Below, piece by piece: positions 1-5,753 of a stretch of DNA of 6,130 nucleotides; within the stretch, counting starts at the first letter, position 1; each line of letters begins with the position of its first letter. The notes under the pieces were generated by a model. It did no database searches, was not told the origin of the DNA, and saw only the letters and a list, made by a program, of their open reading frames with translations. A program made the translations under genes and the position numbers. Origin of the DNA: an uncultured Altererythrobacter sp. (lineage in GTDB: Bacteria; Pseudomonadota; Alphaproteobacteria; Sphingomonadales; Sphingomonadaceae); assembly GCA_937950385.1 (NCBI GenBank), contig CALFEA010000044.1:1-6130 (forward strand). Reading direction: 5' to 3'.

Positions 1-791
1 CGATCGGCTCCAGCCTAGGCGTATTGCGGCAAATGTATGATCTGGGCGCGCGTTATATGACGCTGACCCATTCGAAAAATACGCCGTGGGCCGATAGTGC
101 GACAGACGCGCCCGAGCATGATGGCCTCACCGAATTTGGCCGTGCAATGATCCGCGAAATGAACCGCATTGGCATGCAGGTTGATCTTTCTCACGTAAGC
201 GAGGCGACGATGATGGACGTGCTGGATGCGGCCAAGGCTCCAGTGATTTTCAGCCATTCTGGCGCGCGCGCGATCAATGGTCATGCGCGCAATGTGCCCG
301 ATAGTGTGCTGGCGCGCCTGCCCGAAAATGGCGGTGTTGTGATGGTGGTGGGCTTGCCCGCTTTCTTGGATGAGGATTTGCGCCAATGGTATTCGCAGCG
401 TCAGGCAGAAATCGCGCGGCTAGAGGCGCTCTATCAAGGCCAGCCCGAGCTGGTCACTGCAGGGATCGGCACATGGGATGCAGCCAATCCTGATCCCACC
501 GCCACGATCTCAGACATGGCCGATCATATTGACCATATTCGCAAAATTGCTGGCGTGGAATATATTGGCATTGGGGGCGATTATGACGGCATGCCAACGG
601 GGCCAGAGGGGATGGAGGATGTCACCGGATACCCTGCGCTTTTCACCGAATTGGCGCGCCGCGGATATTCCCAAGCCGAGCTAGAGATGATCGCGTTCCA
701 CAATGCGCTGCGGGCCCTGCGCGAGGCGGAGCAATATGCTGCCAGCCAGCGCGGGACGCCGCCGATAGAAACGCTGATTGAGGCTGAATAA
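1..791 (+). CDS. Membrane dipeptidase, peptidase M19 (renal dipeptidase family), 5'-truncated
   Basis: Zinc metallopeptidase of family M19, which hydrolyses dipeptides (mammalian DPEP1 is the best-known member). The frame is open from position 3, so the gene begins outside the window; the TTG at 24 is internal, because family-like sequence (IGSSLGVLR) precedes it. Seen in the sequence, numbered from codon 24 as residue 1: LTHSKNTPWAD at 14-24, DLSHVS with a probable zinc ligand His57, IFSHSGAR with His78, the substrate-side RNVPD (Arg89), and GGDYDG (Asp186, Asp188) followed by a PEGMEDV segment very like the mammalian enzyme. The C-terminus (HNALRALREAEQ, then a short tail) is the usual family ending, so the 3' end is complete. 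The HxD motif and bridging Glu expected upstream are not in the window, nor is any signal peptide. It converges on the small gene at 805. Family assignment is firm; physiological substrate is unknown. Confidence 0.93.
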   Translation, partial: IGSSLGVLRQMYDLGARYMTLTHSKNTPWADSATDAPEHDGLTEFGRAMIREMNRIGMQVDLSHVSEATMMDVLDAAKAPVIFSHSGARAINGHARNVPDSVLARLPENGGVVMVVGLPAFLDEDLRQWYSQRQAEIARLEALYQGQPELVTAGIGTWDAANPDPTATISDMADHIDHIRKIAGVEYIGIGGDYDGMPTGPEGMEDVTGYPALFTELARRGYSQAELEMIAFHNALRALREAEQYAASQRGTPPIETLIEAE

Positions 792-806
792 AGCGCCGCG
801 GCGCTT
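791..806. terminator. Perfect 16-bp palindrome between convergent genes, possible bidirectional terminator
   Basis: AAGCGCCGCGGCGCTT is fully self-complementary and can form a 6-bp GC-rich stem with a CGCG loop. Its first base is the last base of the dipeptidase TAA, and its last two bases are the first two of the reverse-strand stop of the small membrane protein. The placement suits a shared transcription stop for both converging genes. There is no clear U-tract on either side, so a canonical intrinsic terminator is not proven. Confidence 0.4.
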
Positions 807-957
807 AGTTAGACAGCGCAGGCACGATCCAAACCAGTGACATAGCCAAAATCGCCAGAAACAGGCCTATGCCCAAAACCCAGCGCATATGGCCGGTTTT
901 TTCGCCAGCGCTGGCATCTTCGGTTTCAATGTGAACTTCTTCGTCTTGAGTGTGCAT
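805..957 (-). CDS. Small single-span membrane protein, 50 residues, unknown function
   Basis: A 50-residue protein I do not recognise. Residues 1-24 are hydrophilic and acidic (a Glu/Asp-rich stretch at 5-14), then KTGHMRW leads into one hydrophobic segment at about 26-46 rich in Leu, Ile, Ala and Val, ending in a short SN tail. The basic residues before the span suggest N-terminus in the cytoplasm and C-terminus outside (inference). The frame extends upstream to an ATG at 996, but the ATG at 957 is preferred because GGAGA lies 5 bases before it and the upstream 13 residues have no such site. It lies on the same strand as dapD, 130 bp downstream of it, and may share its transcript or have its own promoter. 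A real gene is likely given the good ribosome site, clean topology and tight fit against the convergent neighbour. Confidence 0.7.
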   Translation of the reverse strand: MHTQDEEVHIETEDASAGEKTGHMRWVLGIGLFLAILAMSLVWIVPALSN

Positions 958-1087
958 AATCGTCTCCAGAGTGAATTGGCCCCGCTTAGCTGACACACGG
1001 TATAGCCAATTTTTCGAAGAAACCTATGCGCAAATATCTGGACCGCCTTTCATGCGCAGGCGCCCCCAAACATTTGTGAGTGCAAGA
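958..1087. other. Intergenic gap between dapD and the small membrane gene
   Basis: 130 bp with no gene found. On the minus strand a TATACC (999-1004) could be a -10 element for the small gene, but no matching -35 lies 16-18 bp upstream. A weak 5-bp CGCCT/AGGCG hairpin with a 9-base loop follows dapD, with no T-run. The heptamer ATGCGCA occurs twice on the plus strand (1026-1032 and 1051-1057). Confidence 0.4.
963..967 (-). promoter_or_regulatory. Ribosome binding site of the 50-residue membrane protein
   Basis: GGAGA on the minus strand, 5 bases before the ATG at 957. It decides the start in favour of the 50-residue form over the 63-residue form. Confidence 0.65.
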
Positions 1088-1912
1088 TCAATCGCGCAAA
1101 AGCTCGTTAATGCCGGTTTTGCTGCGCGTTTGCGCATCCACCGTTTTCACGATCACCGCGCAGGCCAGTGACGGCCCGCCATTTGGATCAGGCAATGTGC
1201 CCGGCACAACAACCGAATAAGGCGGTAGCTCGCCGCGCGTGATTTTGCCGGTCGCGCGGTCCACGATCTTGGTCGATTGAGTGATGAACACGCCCATTGC
1301 CACAACGCAGCCTTCGCCAACAATCACGCCTTCGACGATTTCAGAACGCGCACCAATGAAACAATTGTCGCCGATGATTGTAGGGTTGGCCTGCATCGGT
1401 TCCAGCACGCCGCCAATGCCTGTGCCTGCTGAAATATGGCAGTTCTTGCCGATCTGCGCGCAAGAGCCAATCGAGCCCCATGTGTCGACCATGGTTCCCT
1501 CGCCAACATAAGCGCCAATGTTCACAAAGCTGGGCATCAATACGCAGTTCTTGCCAATATAAGAGCCTGCGCGCGCAATCGCGCCGGGTACAACGCGAAA
1601 GCCTGCCTCGGCAAAGCGTTTTGCATCCCATCCGGCGAATTTGCTGGGCACTTTATCAAAGGCCGGTGCGCCTGCACTGCCGCCATCCATCACGACATTT
1701 TCATTGAGGCGGAAGGAAAGCAGAACCGCTTTTTTGAGCCATTGATTGACGTGCCAACCGCCATTGCCATCAGGCTCAGCCACGCGGCCTGTGCCGCTGT
1801 CGAGCATGGCGAGCGCTTGATCGACCGCTGCGCGAACGTCGCTGCTTTCCGGGGTGACGCTGTCGCGGGCTTCCCAAGCGTTTTCGATTTGCTGTTCAAG
1901 CGCTGCTGTCAT
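1088..1912 (-). CDS. dapD: 2,3,4,5-tetrahydropyridine-2,6-dicarboxylate N-succinyltransferase
   Basis: Transfers succinyl from succinyl-CoA to tetrahydrodipicolinate in the succinylase branch of meso-diaminopimelate and lysine synthesis; a cytoplasmic trimer in known members. The product is 274 residues, the same length as E. coli DapD, and aligns by eye along its whole length. The N-terminal helical domain (about 1-105) includes [11 protein letters not shown] at 58-68. A left-handed beta-helix of hexapeptide repeats spans about 108-240, with [37 protein letters not shown] and [16 protein letters not shown]. Asp143 (MVDTW) and Glu191 (ARSEIVEG) sit where the conserved active-site acidic residues of the family are expected. 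The C-terminal strand ends in [10 protein letters not shown]. The frame is open upstream to 2011, but ATG at 1912 gives the family N-terminus ([10 protein letters not shown]) and has a weak GGGA 7 bases before it. It is transcribed divergently from the protease. Nothing is missing or broken. Confidence 0.97.
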   Translation of the reverse strand: MTAALEQQIENAWEARDSVTPESSDVRAAVDQALAMLDSGTGRVAEPDGNGGWHVNQWLKKAVLLSFRLNENVVMDGGSAGAPAFDKVPSKFAGWDAKRFAEAGFRVVPGAIARAGSYIGKNCVLMPSFVNIGAYVGEGTMVDTWGSIGSCAQIGKNCHISAGTGIGGVLEPMQANPTIIGDNCFIGARSEIVEGVIVGEGCVVAMGVFITQSTKIVDRATGKITRGELPPYSVVVPGTLPDPNGGPSLACAVIVKTVDAQTRSKTGINELLRD

Positions 1913-1958
1913 GATGTCGTCCCATTGGCTGTTGGCATTTTGGATTGAGTTGTATGAA

Positions 1959-1973
1959 GGCGCTGCTAGCGCC
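1959..1973. repeat. Short perfect inverted repeat upstream of dapD
   Basis: GGCGCT-GCT-AGCGCC, a 6-bp stem with a 3-base loop, about 47-61 bases before the dapD start codon. It could be an operator or a 5' UTR hairpin, but short GC-rich repeats like this occur by chance in such genomes. Confidence 0.3.
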
Positions 1974-2079
1974 GCCAGTGCGCTGCGGCAAGGGTGCATC
2001 ACATGCGGCACTTGGACGCTGCAAACTGTCTGAGACTAGGACACAGCGCAGTTGATGCCTCCAATATGGTTGTAATCCC

Positions 2080-2109
2080 TTGCCAGCTTCGTCTTGATAC
2101 ACCTATTTA
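2080..2109 (+). promoter_or_regulatory. Weak sigma-70-like promoter candidate for the protease
   Basis: TTGCCA (2080-2085, 5 of 6 to the -35 consensus) is followed after 18 bp by TATTTA (2104-2109), a poor -10 match. If real, transcription would begin around 2116, only a few bases before the GGAGGAG site. Confidence 0.2.
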
Positions 2110-2121
2110 CACAGCGCTTGT

Positions 2122-2128
2122 GGAGGAG
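2122..2128 (+). promoter_or_regulatory. Strong Shine-Dalgarno not placed for the protease start
   Basis: GGAGGAG is a near-ideal ribosome site, but it lies 29 bases before the protease ATG, too far to serve it. It is 6 bases before a TTG at 2135 that opens a short ORF. It cannot serve an earlier protease start, because an in-frame TAA at 2155-2157 directly precedes the ATG. Confidence 0.5.
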
Positions 2129-2134
2129 TTCATC

Positions 2135-2161
2135 TTGCCACGCATAAAGGTTATTAAATGA
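2135..2161 (+). CDS. Possible 8-codon leader ORF coupled to the protease start
   Basis: TTG-CCA-CGC-ATA-AAG-GTT-ATT-AAA-TGA would encode MPRIKVIK. It has a strong GGAGGAG 6 bases upstream, and its TGA overlaps the protease ATG as ATGA (2158-2161), the classic geometry for termination-reinitiation coupling. The peptide is basic and resembles no attenuator peptide I know, so the act of translation rather than the product may matter. The weak TTG start and tiny length mean it could be chance. Confidence 0.3.
   Translation: MPRIKVIK
2146..2150 (+). promoter_or_regulatory. Ribosome binding site of the protease gene
   Basis: AAAGG, 7 bases before the ATG at 2158. It is a moderate match at good spacing and supports this start over the downstream ATGs at 2164 and 2209. 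Confidence 0.5.
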
Positions 2162-4623
2162 GTATGAGTAATTGTAAGAGCGGGCATTCTAAAAGCGGCT
2201 TGAGGCGTATGTTCCATGCGCAAATATTGGGCGCGGTATCAGCATGCGTTTTGGTAGCGGCTTGCGGCAGCGGAGGGGGTGGTACGTCCATCGTTAGCTC
2301 GCCTGGGCCAGCACCTACGCCAACACCAACCCCTACACCCACTCCGACACCTACACCCACTCCGACACCTACTCCGACATCAACAACCGCCAGCAATTTT
2401 GATACCGCTGAATTTCGCCGCTCAGACGGGCCTGATTTTCACAATGCTGTTACGCCGTGGTCCGATGGCTTTACCGGCGGCGGCGAAGTGATTGCAGTGA
2501 TCGATACCGGCATCGATAGTGACAGCCCAGAATTTGCTGGCCGCATCCACCCTGATTCCACCGATGTGGTCGCCAATCGCGGGATTGATGGCGAAGATGA
2601 TCACGGCACCAATGTGGCGCTAGTTGCGGCCGCGGCGCGCGATAATTCTGGAATTGTCGGCATTGCATTTGATGCGCAAATTCTTGCCTTGCGCGGCGAT
2701 GATGTCGGCAGCTGCGGCACGGATTCTCCTGAAAATGCCGCTCTAAATTGCTTGTTTGATGATCGTTCTATAGCAGCCGGTATTGACCAGGCGGTTACAT
2801 CGGGCGCGACAGTCATCAACATAAGCCTCGGCGGAGGCGCGGCCTCTGGCGTGGTGGTGAGAGCGGTTGAGCGCGCGGCAGCAGCAGGAATTGTGATCGT
2901 TGTATCGGCGGGCAATGGCGGCGATGGATCAGAAGCTGGAATTGATCCTGATCAACCCGATCCGTTCGCCACCAGCATTTTGCAAGCGGGCAATGGCAAT
3001 GTGCTTATTGTCGGTTCGGTTGATGGGGACGGTAATGTCTCTGATTTTTCCAACCGCGCAGGCGACCAGGCATCATCGGTCATCTTGGCCCGGGGCGAAG
3101 CTATTTGCTGTGTCTATGATGGCGGCGAATTGTTCATCACCGAGGAGAACGGCCAGCGCTTTGTGACGCTGTTTTCAGGAACCAGTTTCTCCGCCCCACA
3201 AGTGGCCGGTGCAGTGGCTTTGTTGGCTCAAGCTTTCCCCAATCTCTCTGCCTCAGAAATTGTTGAAATTTTGCTCGATAGCGCGCGCGATATTGGTGCA
3301 GCAGGTGATGATGCCGTGGCTGGCGTGGGCATTTTGGACTTGGCCGCCGCCTTTGCGCCTGCGGGCACAACAACCGTGGCGGGCACAAGCAATGTGCTGC
3401 GGCTGGCGGATGATGCAGTGATCGGTTCATCTGCAATGGGCGATGCATTGGGCGCGCAAACTTTGTCGACGATCGTGCTTGACCAGTATAGGCGCGCGTA
3501 TAATTACAATCTCACCGGGCAATTGCGCAGCGCCAATATCGCGCCCAAATTGCGCGGTGTGGTGGAGCAAACAGGGCGGTCTTTATCGGCGGGCTCTGAT
3601 GCAGTTTCCATGGCATTCCGCGTGGACAATGGCCCGCGTGCTGCTGGCCTAAATTGGTCGAGCGAGCTGCAATTATCCAGCGATGATGCGCGCCTTGCCC
3701 AAGTTTTGGCGGGCCGCGTTGCTGCGAAACTTTCACCCAATCTGCAGCTTGGCATTGCTTACCGCGAGGGGGCAAGCGGGCTGGTCGCTCAGCTTCAAGG
3801 CCATAGCCGCCCAGCTTTCCGTTTGGCGGGCACGGCCAGCGGCGATGATGGATTTTTCCAAGGCAGCACAATGTCACTGGCATTGCGGCGGCAAATGGGC
3901 CCGTGGGGCCTGAGTGTTTCTGCAGAAAGCGGCGATGCGTGGCTTGGTAGCAACCGCCGCTTGGAAGGCTTCACTCAAATCAGCCGCGAGAAACGCCCAA
4001 CCCAAAGTGTGGGCATGGCGCTCGACCGCAGCTTTGGCTCGAGCGATGTCAATTTTGGCCTCACATGGCTTGCCGAAAGTGACACAGTGCTGGGTGCACA
4101 TTTGCACGAGGCGATTGGTAGCACCGGCGCAAACACAGCCTTCATCGATGCTGCATTCGTGCAGCGGATGCAGGGCAATTGGCAAATCGGTGCGGACTTC
4201 CGCCAAGGGATCACTATGGCGCGCAACAGCGGTTTGGTTGGTTCCGGCAGCCGTATCATGAGCCAAGCGTTTTCCATTGATGTGGCGCGAAATGGCGCTC
4301 TGACTGTCGGCGATATGCTCGGCATCCGCGTGAGCCAGCCTTTGCGGGTGATGAGCGGCGGACTGAATTTGGAGCTGCCGACAGCCTATGATTATGCCAG
4401 CGATTGCCCGACTTTCGGCACGCAGCGCATCAATCTAACCCCGCAAGGGCGCGAGATTATGGGCGAGATCGCTTGGCGCGGCCCCATGATGTTCGGGGCG
4501 AAGTCTGGCGTAAATGTCTCAGGGCGAGGCGGGGCAAGCCTGTTCTATCGCCACAATCCTGGGCACTTTGCCGATCAGCCTGCCGATGTTGGAGCAATGG
4601 TCAGCTTTAGCGCGGATTTTTAG
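2158..4623 (+). CDS. Subtilisin-like (S8) serine protease with lipoprotein signal and C-terminal autotransporter-like domain
   Basis: An 821-residue exported protease. Order of parts: basic n-region (Lys7, Lys12, Arg16, Arg17), hydrophobic core and lipobox LVAAC with Cys36 as the probable lipidated residue; Gly37 follows, so no inner-membrane retention Asp. A Gly/Ser patch and 11 Pro-Thr pairs (53-74) form a flexible spacer. The S8 domain covers about 80-395: catalytic Asp116 in VIDTGID, His149 in DDHGT, oxyanion Asn253 in SAGNGG and Ser343 in SGTSFSAP, all intact. Cys186/Cys198 and Cys317/Cys318 could make disulfides. Residues about 400-821 show alternating polar/hydrophobic strands and end VSFSADF, with hydrophobic residues at -1, -3, -5 and -7 like an outer-membrane barrel signal. 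This suggests self-export of the protease domain (inference; I did not recognise a specific barrel family). The start is fixed by an in-frame TAA just upstream. A start at Met18 would lose the basic n-region. Substrate unknown. Confidence 0.88.
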   Translation: MSMSNCKSGHSKSGLRRMFHAQILGAVSACVLVAACGSGGGGTSIVSSPGPAPTPTPTPTPTPTPTPTPTPTPTSTTASNFDTAEFRRSDGPDFHNAVTPWSDGFTGGGEVIAVIDTGIDSDSPEFAGRIHPDSTDVVANRGIDGEDDHGTNVALVAAAARDNSGIVGIAFDAQILALRGDDVGSCGTDSPENAALNCLFDDRSIAAGIDQAVTSGATVINISLGGGAASGVVVRAVERAAAAGIVIVVSAGNGGDGSEAGIDPDQPDPFATSILQAGNGNVLIVGSVDGDGNVSDFSNRAGDQASSVILARGEAICCVYDGGELFITEENGQRFVTLFSGTSFSAPQVAGAVALLAQAFPNLSASEIVEILLDSARDIGAAGDDAVAGVGILDLAAAFAPAGTTTVAGTSNVLRLADDAVIGSSAMGDALGAQTLSTIVLDQYRRAYNYNLTGQLRSANIAPKLRGVVEQTGRSLSAGSDAVSMAFRVDNGPRAAGLNWSSELQLSSDDARLAQVLAGRVAAKLSPNLQLGIAYREGASGLVAQLQGHSRPAFRLAGTASGDDGFFQGSTMSLALRRQMGPWGLSVSAESGDAWLGSNRRLEGFTQISREKRPTQSVGMALDRSFGSSDVNFGLTWLAESDTVLGAHLHEAIGSTGANTAFIDAAFVQRMQGNWQIGADFRQGITMARNSGLVGSGSRIMSQAFSIDVARNGALTVGDMLGIRVSQPLRVMSGGLNLELPTAYDYASDCPTFGTQRINLTPQGREIMGEIAWRGPMMFGAKSGVNVSGRGGASLFYRHNPGHFADQPADVGAMVSFSADF
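2332..2379 (+). repeat. In-frame 18-bp tandem repeat encoding Pro-Thr pairs
   Basis: The unit CCTACACCCACTCCGACA occurs at 2332-2349 and 2350-2367, followed by a 12-base shortened copy at 2368-2379. Less regular Pro-Thr codons lie just upstream (2314-2331). The unit is a multiple of six bases, so copy-number change would lengthen or shorten the spacer between the lipobox and catalytic domain without a frameshift. Confidence 0.85.
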
Positions 4624-4658
4624 GCCTGCGCCAAGGCAGCCTCAGCGATTTCGAAACG
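4620..4658 (-). other. In-frame open tail after the phosphotransferase stop codon
   Basis: Directly after the TAG at 4661-4659 the same frame continues with 12 sense codons, RFEIAEAALAQA, and then TAA at 4622-4620. The composition reads like a normal amphipathic C-terminal helix of this genome. It may be the remnant of a longer C-terminus cut by a nonsense change (for example GAG to TAG), or may be chance. The TAA overlaps the protease TAG on the opposite strand, and the region holds no visible terminator. Confidence 0.35.
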
Positions 4659-5753
4659 CTATTCCGGCATTCCAGCTTCGACAGCAAAGTCATAAGCGCG
4701 CTCGATCAGCGGGGTGACTCGGTCGCTCATTGACTTGGCATGGGCTGATGACGCTGTGCCATCAATCACGCGCTTTTTGATGCCCTGCATAATGCCTGCA
4801 AGCCGGAACAGATTATAGGCGAAATACCATTCCATTGGCGGCACAGGATAGCCCGTGCGCGCAACATAACGCTTCACCGCCTCTGCCTGTGTCGGAATGC
4901 CCAGCGCCTCCAGATCGAGGTCCGCCAAACCGGCGCGCCCATCTGACGGATTGTGCCAGTTCAGCATCAAATATGCGAAATCGGCAATCGGATCGCCCAA
5001 CGTCGAAAGCTCCCAATCCAGCACCGCAATCACGCGGTTCTCTGTCTTGTGAAATATCACATTGTCGAGCCGGTAATCGCCATGAACCACGCTGTTTTCA
5101 TGCTGCGGCGGGATGGTTTCCGGCAGCCATTCAATCAGCCGTTCCATTTTGGGCTGATGCTCTGTTTCTGACAATTTATATTGCTTGGTCCAGCGATTGG
5201 TCTGGCGCGCGCAATAATCGGTCGGCTTGCCGTAATCACCCAATCCAATGTCATCGGGCTTTTTGAGATGCATATCCGCCATGGTGTCAATCATGGCGTT
5301 GTAAATCTCGCGGCGGTCTTCCTTGGTGCAGCTGGGCAAAGCGCCGTTCCACAGGCTGCGTCCATCGGCCATGCTCATCACGAAGAATTTCGAGCCCAAA
5401 ACTTCCGGATCCTCGCAAAGCCCAAATGTCTGCGGCACTGGAAAGCCGGTGGGGTATAGCCCCGTCATCGCTTTATATTCGCGGTCGACAGCATGGGCTG
5501 ATGGCAGCAATTTGCCGAAAGGCTGGCGGCGCAGGACGTAGTTTGCGCCCGGCGTTTCGATTTTATAAGTCGGGTTGGATTGCCCACCTTTAAACTTGGT
5601 GTAGCTGATCGGGCCTTCATATCCCTCGACATTGGCTTCAAACCAAGCCGTTAGCTTGTCCAAATCGAGCTTGTCGGCCTCTTGCACTTCAACAGTGCCA
5701 ACCATTTCGGCGTCGAAATCAATCGCGGGTGCGGTGTCATTTGTATCTGTCAT
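4659..5753 (-). CDS. Phosphotransferase family protein (APH / ACAD10-ACAD11 kinase-like)
   Basis: A 364-residue cytoplasmic protein of the aminoglycoside-phosphotransferase/choline-kinase fold, in the subgroup related to the kinase domain of ACAD10/ACAD11. Seen: a nucleotide-loop-like FKGGQSNPTYKI (54-65), YVLRR (72-76) with Arg where classical kinases have the ATP-binding Lys, DREYKAM (90-96) with Glu92, the catalytic loop HGDYRLDN (224-231, Asp226 and Asn231), and the metal-binding LDWELSTLGDP (245-255, Asp246). The C-terminal half is helical. Known relatives include Pseudomonas LvaA and ACAD11, linked to phosphorylation of 4-hydroxyacyl-CoA; a similar role here is inference, and antibiotic resistance is not implied. 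The ATG overlaps the dehydrogenase stop by one base (TGATG), and no clear Shine-Dalgarno is seen, so translation probably depends on coupling. The frame continues past the TAG for 12 codons, so the natural C-terminus may have been longer. Confidence 0.9.
   Translation of the reverse strand: MTDTNDTAPAIDFDAEMVGTVEVQEADKLDLDKLTAWFEANVEGYEGPISYTKFKGGQSNPTYKIETPGANYVLRRQPFGKLLPSAHAVDREYKAMTGLYPTGFPVPQTFGLCEDPEVLGSKFFVMSMADGRSLWNGALPSCTKEDRREIYNAMIDTMADMHLKKPDDIGLGDYGKPTDYCARQTNRWTKQYKLSETEHQPKMERLIEWLPETIPPQHENSVVHGDYRLDNVIFHKTENRVIAVLDWELSTLGDPIADFAYLMLNWHNPSDGRAGLADLDLEALGIPTQAEAVKRYVARTGYPVPPMEWYFAYNLFRLAGIMQGIKKRVIDGTASSAHAKSMSDRVTPLIERAYDFAVEAGMPE

Larger units (their letters stand above)
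1913..2157. promoter_or_regulatory. Divergent intergenic region between dapD and the protease gene
   Basis: 245 bp that must carry the dapD promoter (minus) and the protease promoter (plus). It contains a short perfect inverted repeat at 1959-1973, a poor promoter candidate at 2080-2109, a strong Shine-Dalgarno at 2122-2128 and a possible leader ORF at 2135-2161. The 9-mer ACACAGCGC occurs at 2041-2049 and again at 2109-2117. I found no convincing dapD promoter and no riboswitch-like structure. Confidence 0.55.

Noticed and set aside
15..386. 123-residue open frame antisense to the dipeptidase
   Set aside because: His/Arg-rich composition typical of reverse-frame shadows; the plus frame carries all M19 motifs.
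1436..1948. 170-residue open frame on the plus strand opposite dapD
   Set aside because: It lies antisense to a fully convincing dapD, has no recognisable motif or ribosome site, and is explained by GC-rich codon bias.
1913..2011. N-terminal extension of dapD to an ATG at 2011 (33 extra residues)
   Set aside because: The extension has no similarity to DapD, and the ATG at 1912 gives exactly the family length and N-terminus.
1026..2227. The 12-mer ATGCGCAAATAT occurs at 1026-1037 and 2216-2227
   Set aside because: One copy is intergenic and the other is inside the protease signal-peptide codons; there is no extension or flanking symmetry, so it is probably chance.
2154..2396. Minus-strand frame with long Val-Gly repeats
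   Set aside because: It is simply the reverse reading of the Pro-Thr codons of the protease.
3874..4266. 130-residue open frame antisense to the protease C-terminal domain
   Set aside because: No motif, no ribosome site, and entirely inside a coherent protein domain on the other strand.
4659..5753. Aminoglycoside resistance gene
   Set aside because: The fold is shared, but the sequence style (VLRR, DREYKAM, LDWELSTLGDP) is that of the ACAD11/LvaA-like metabolic kinases.
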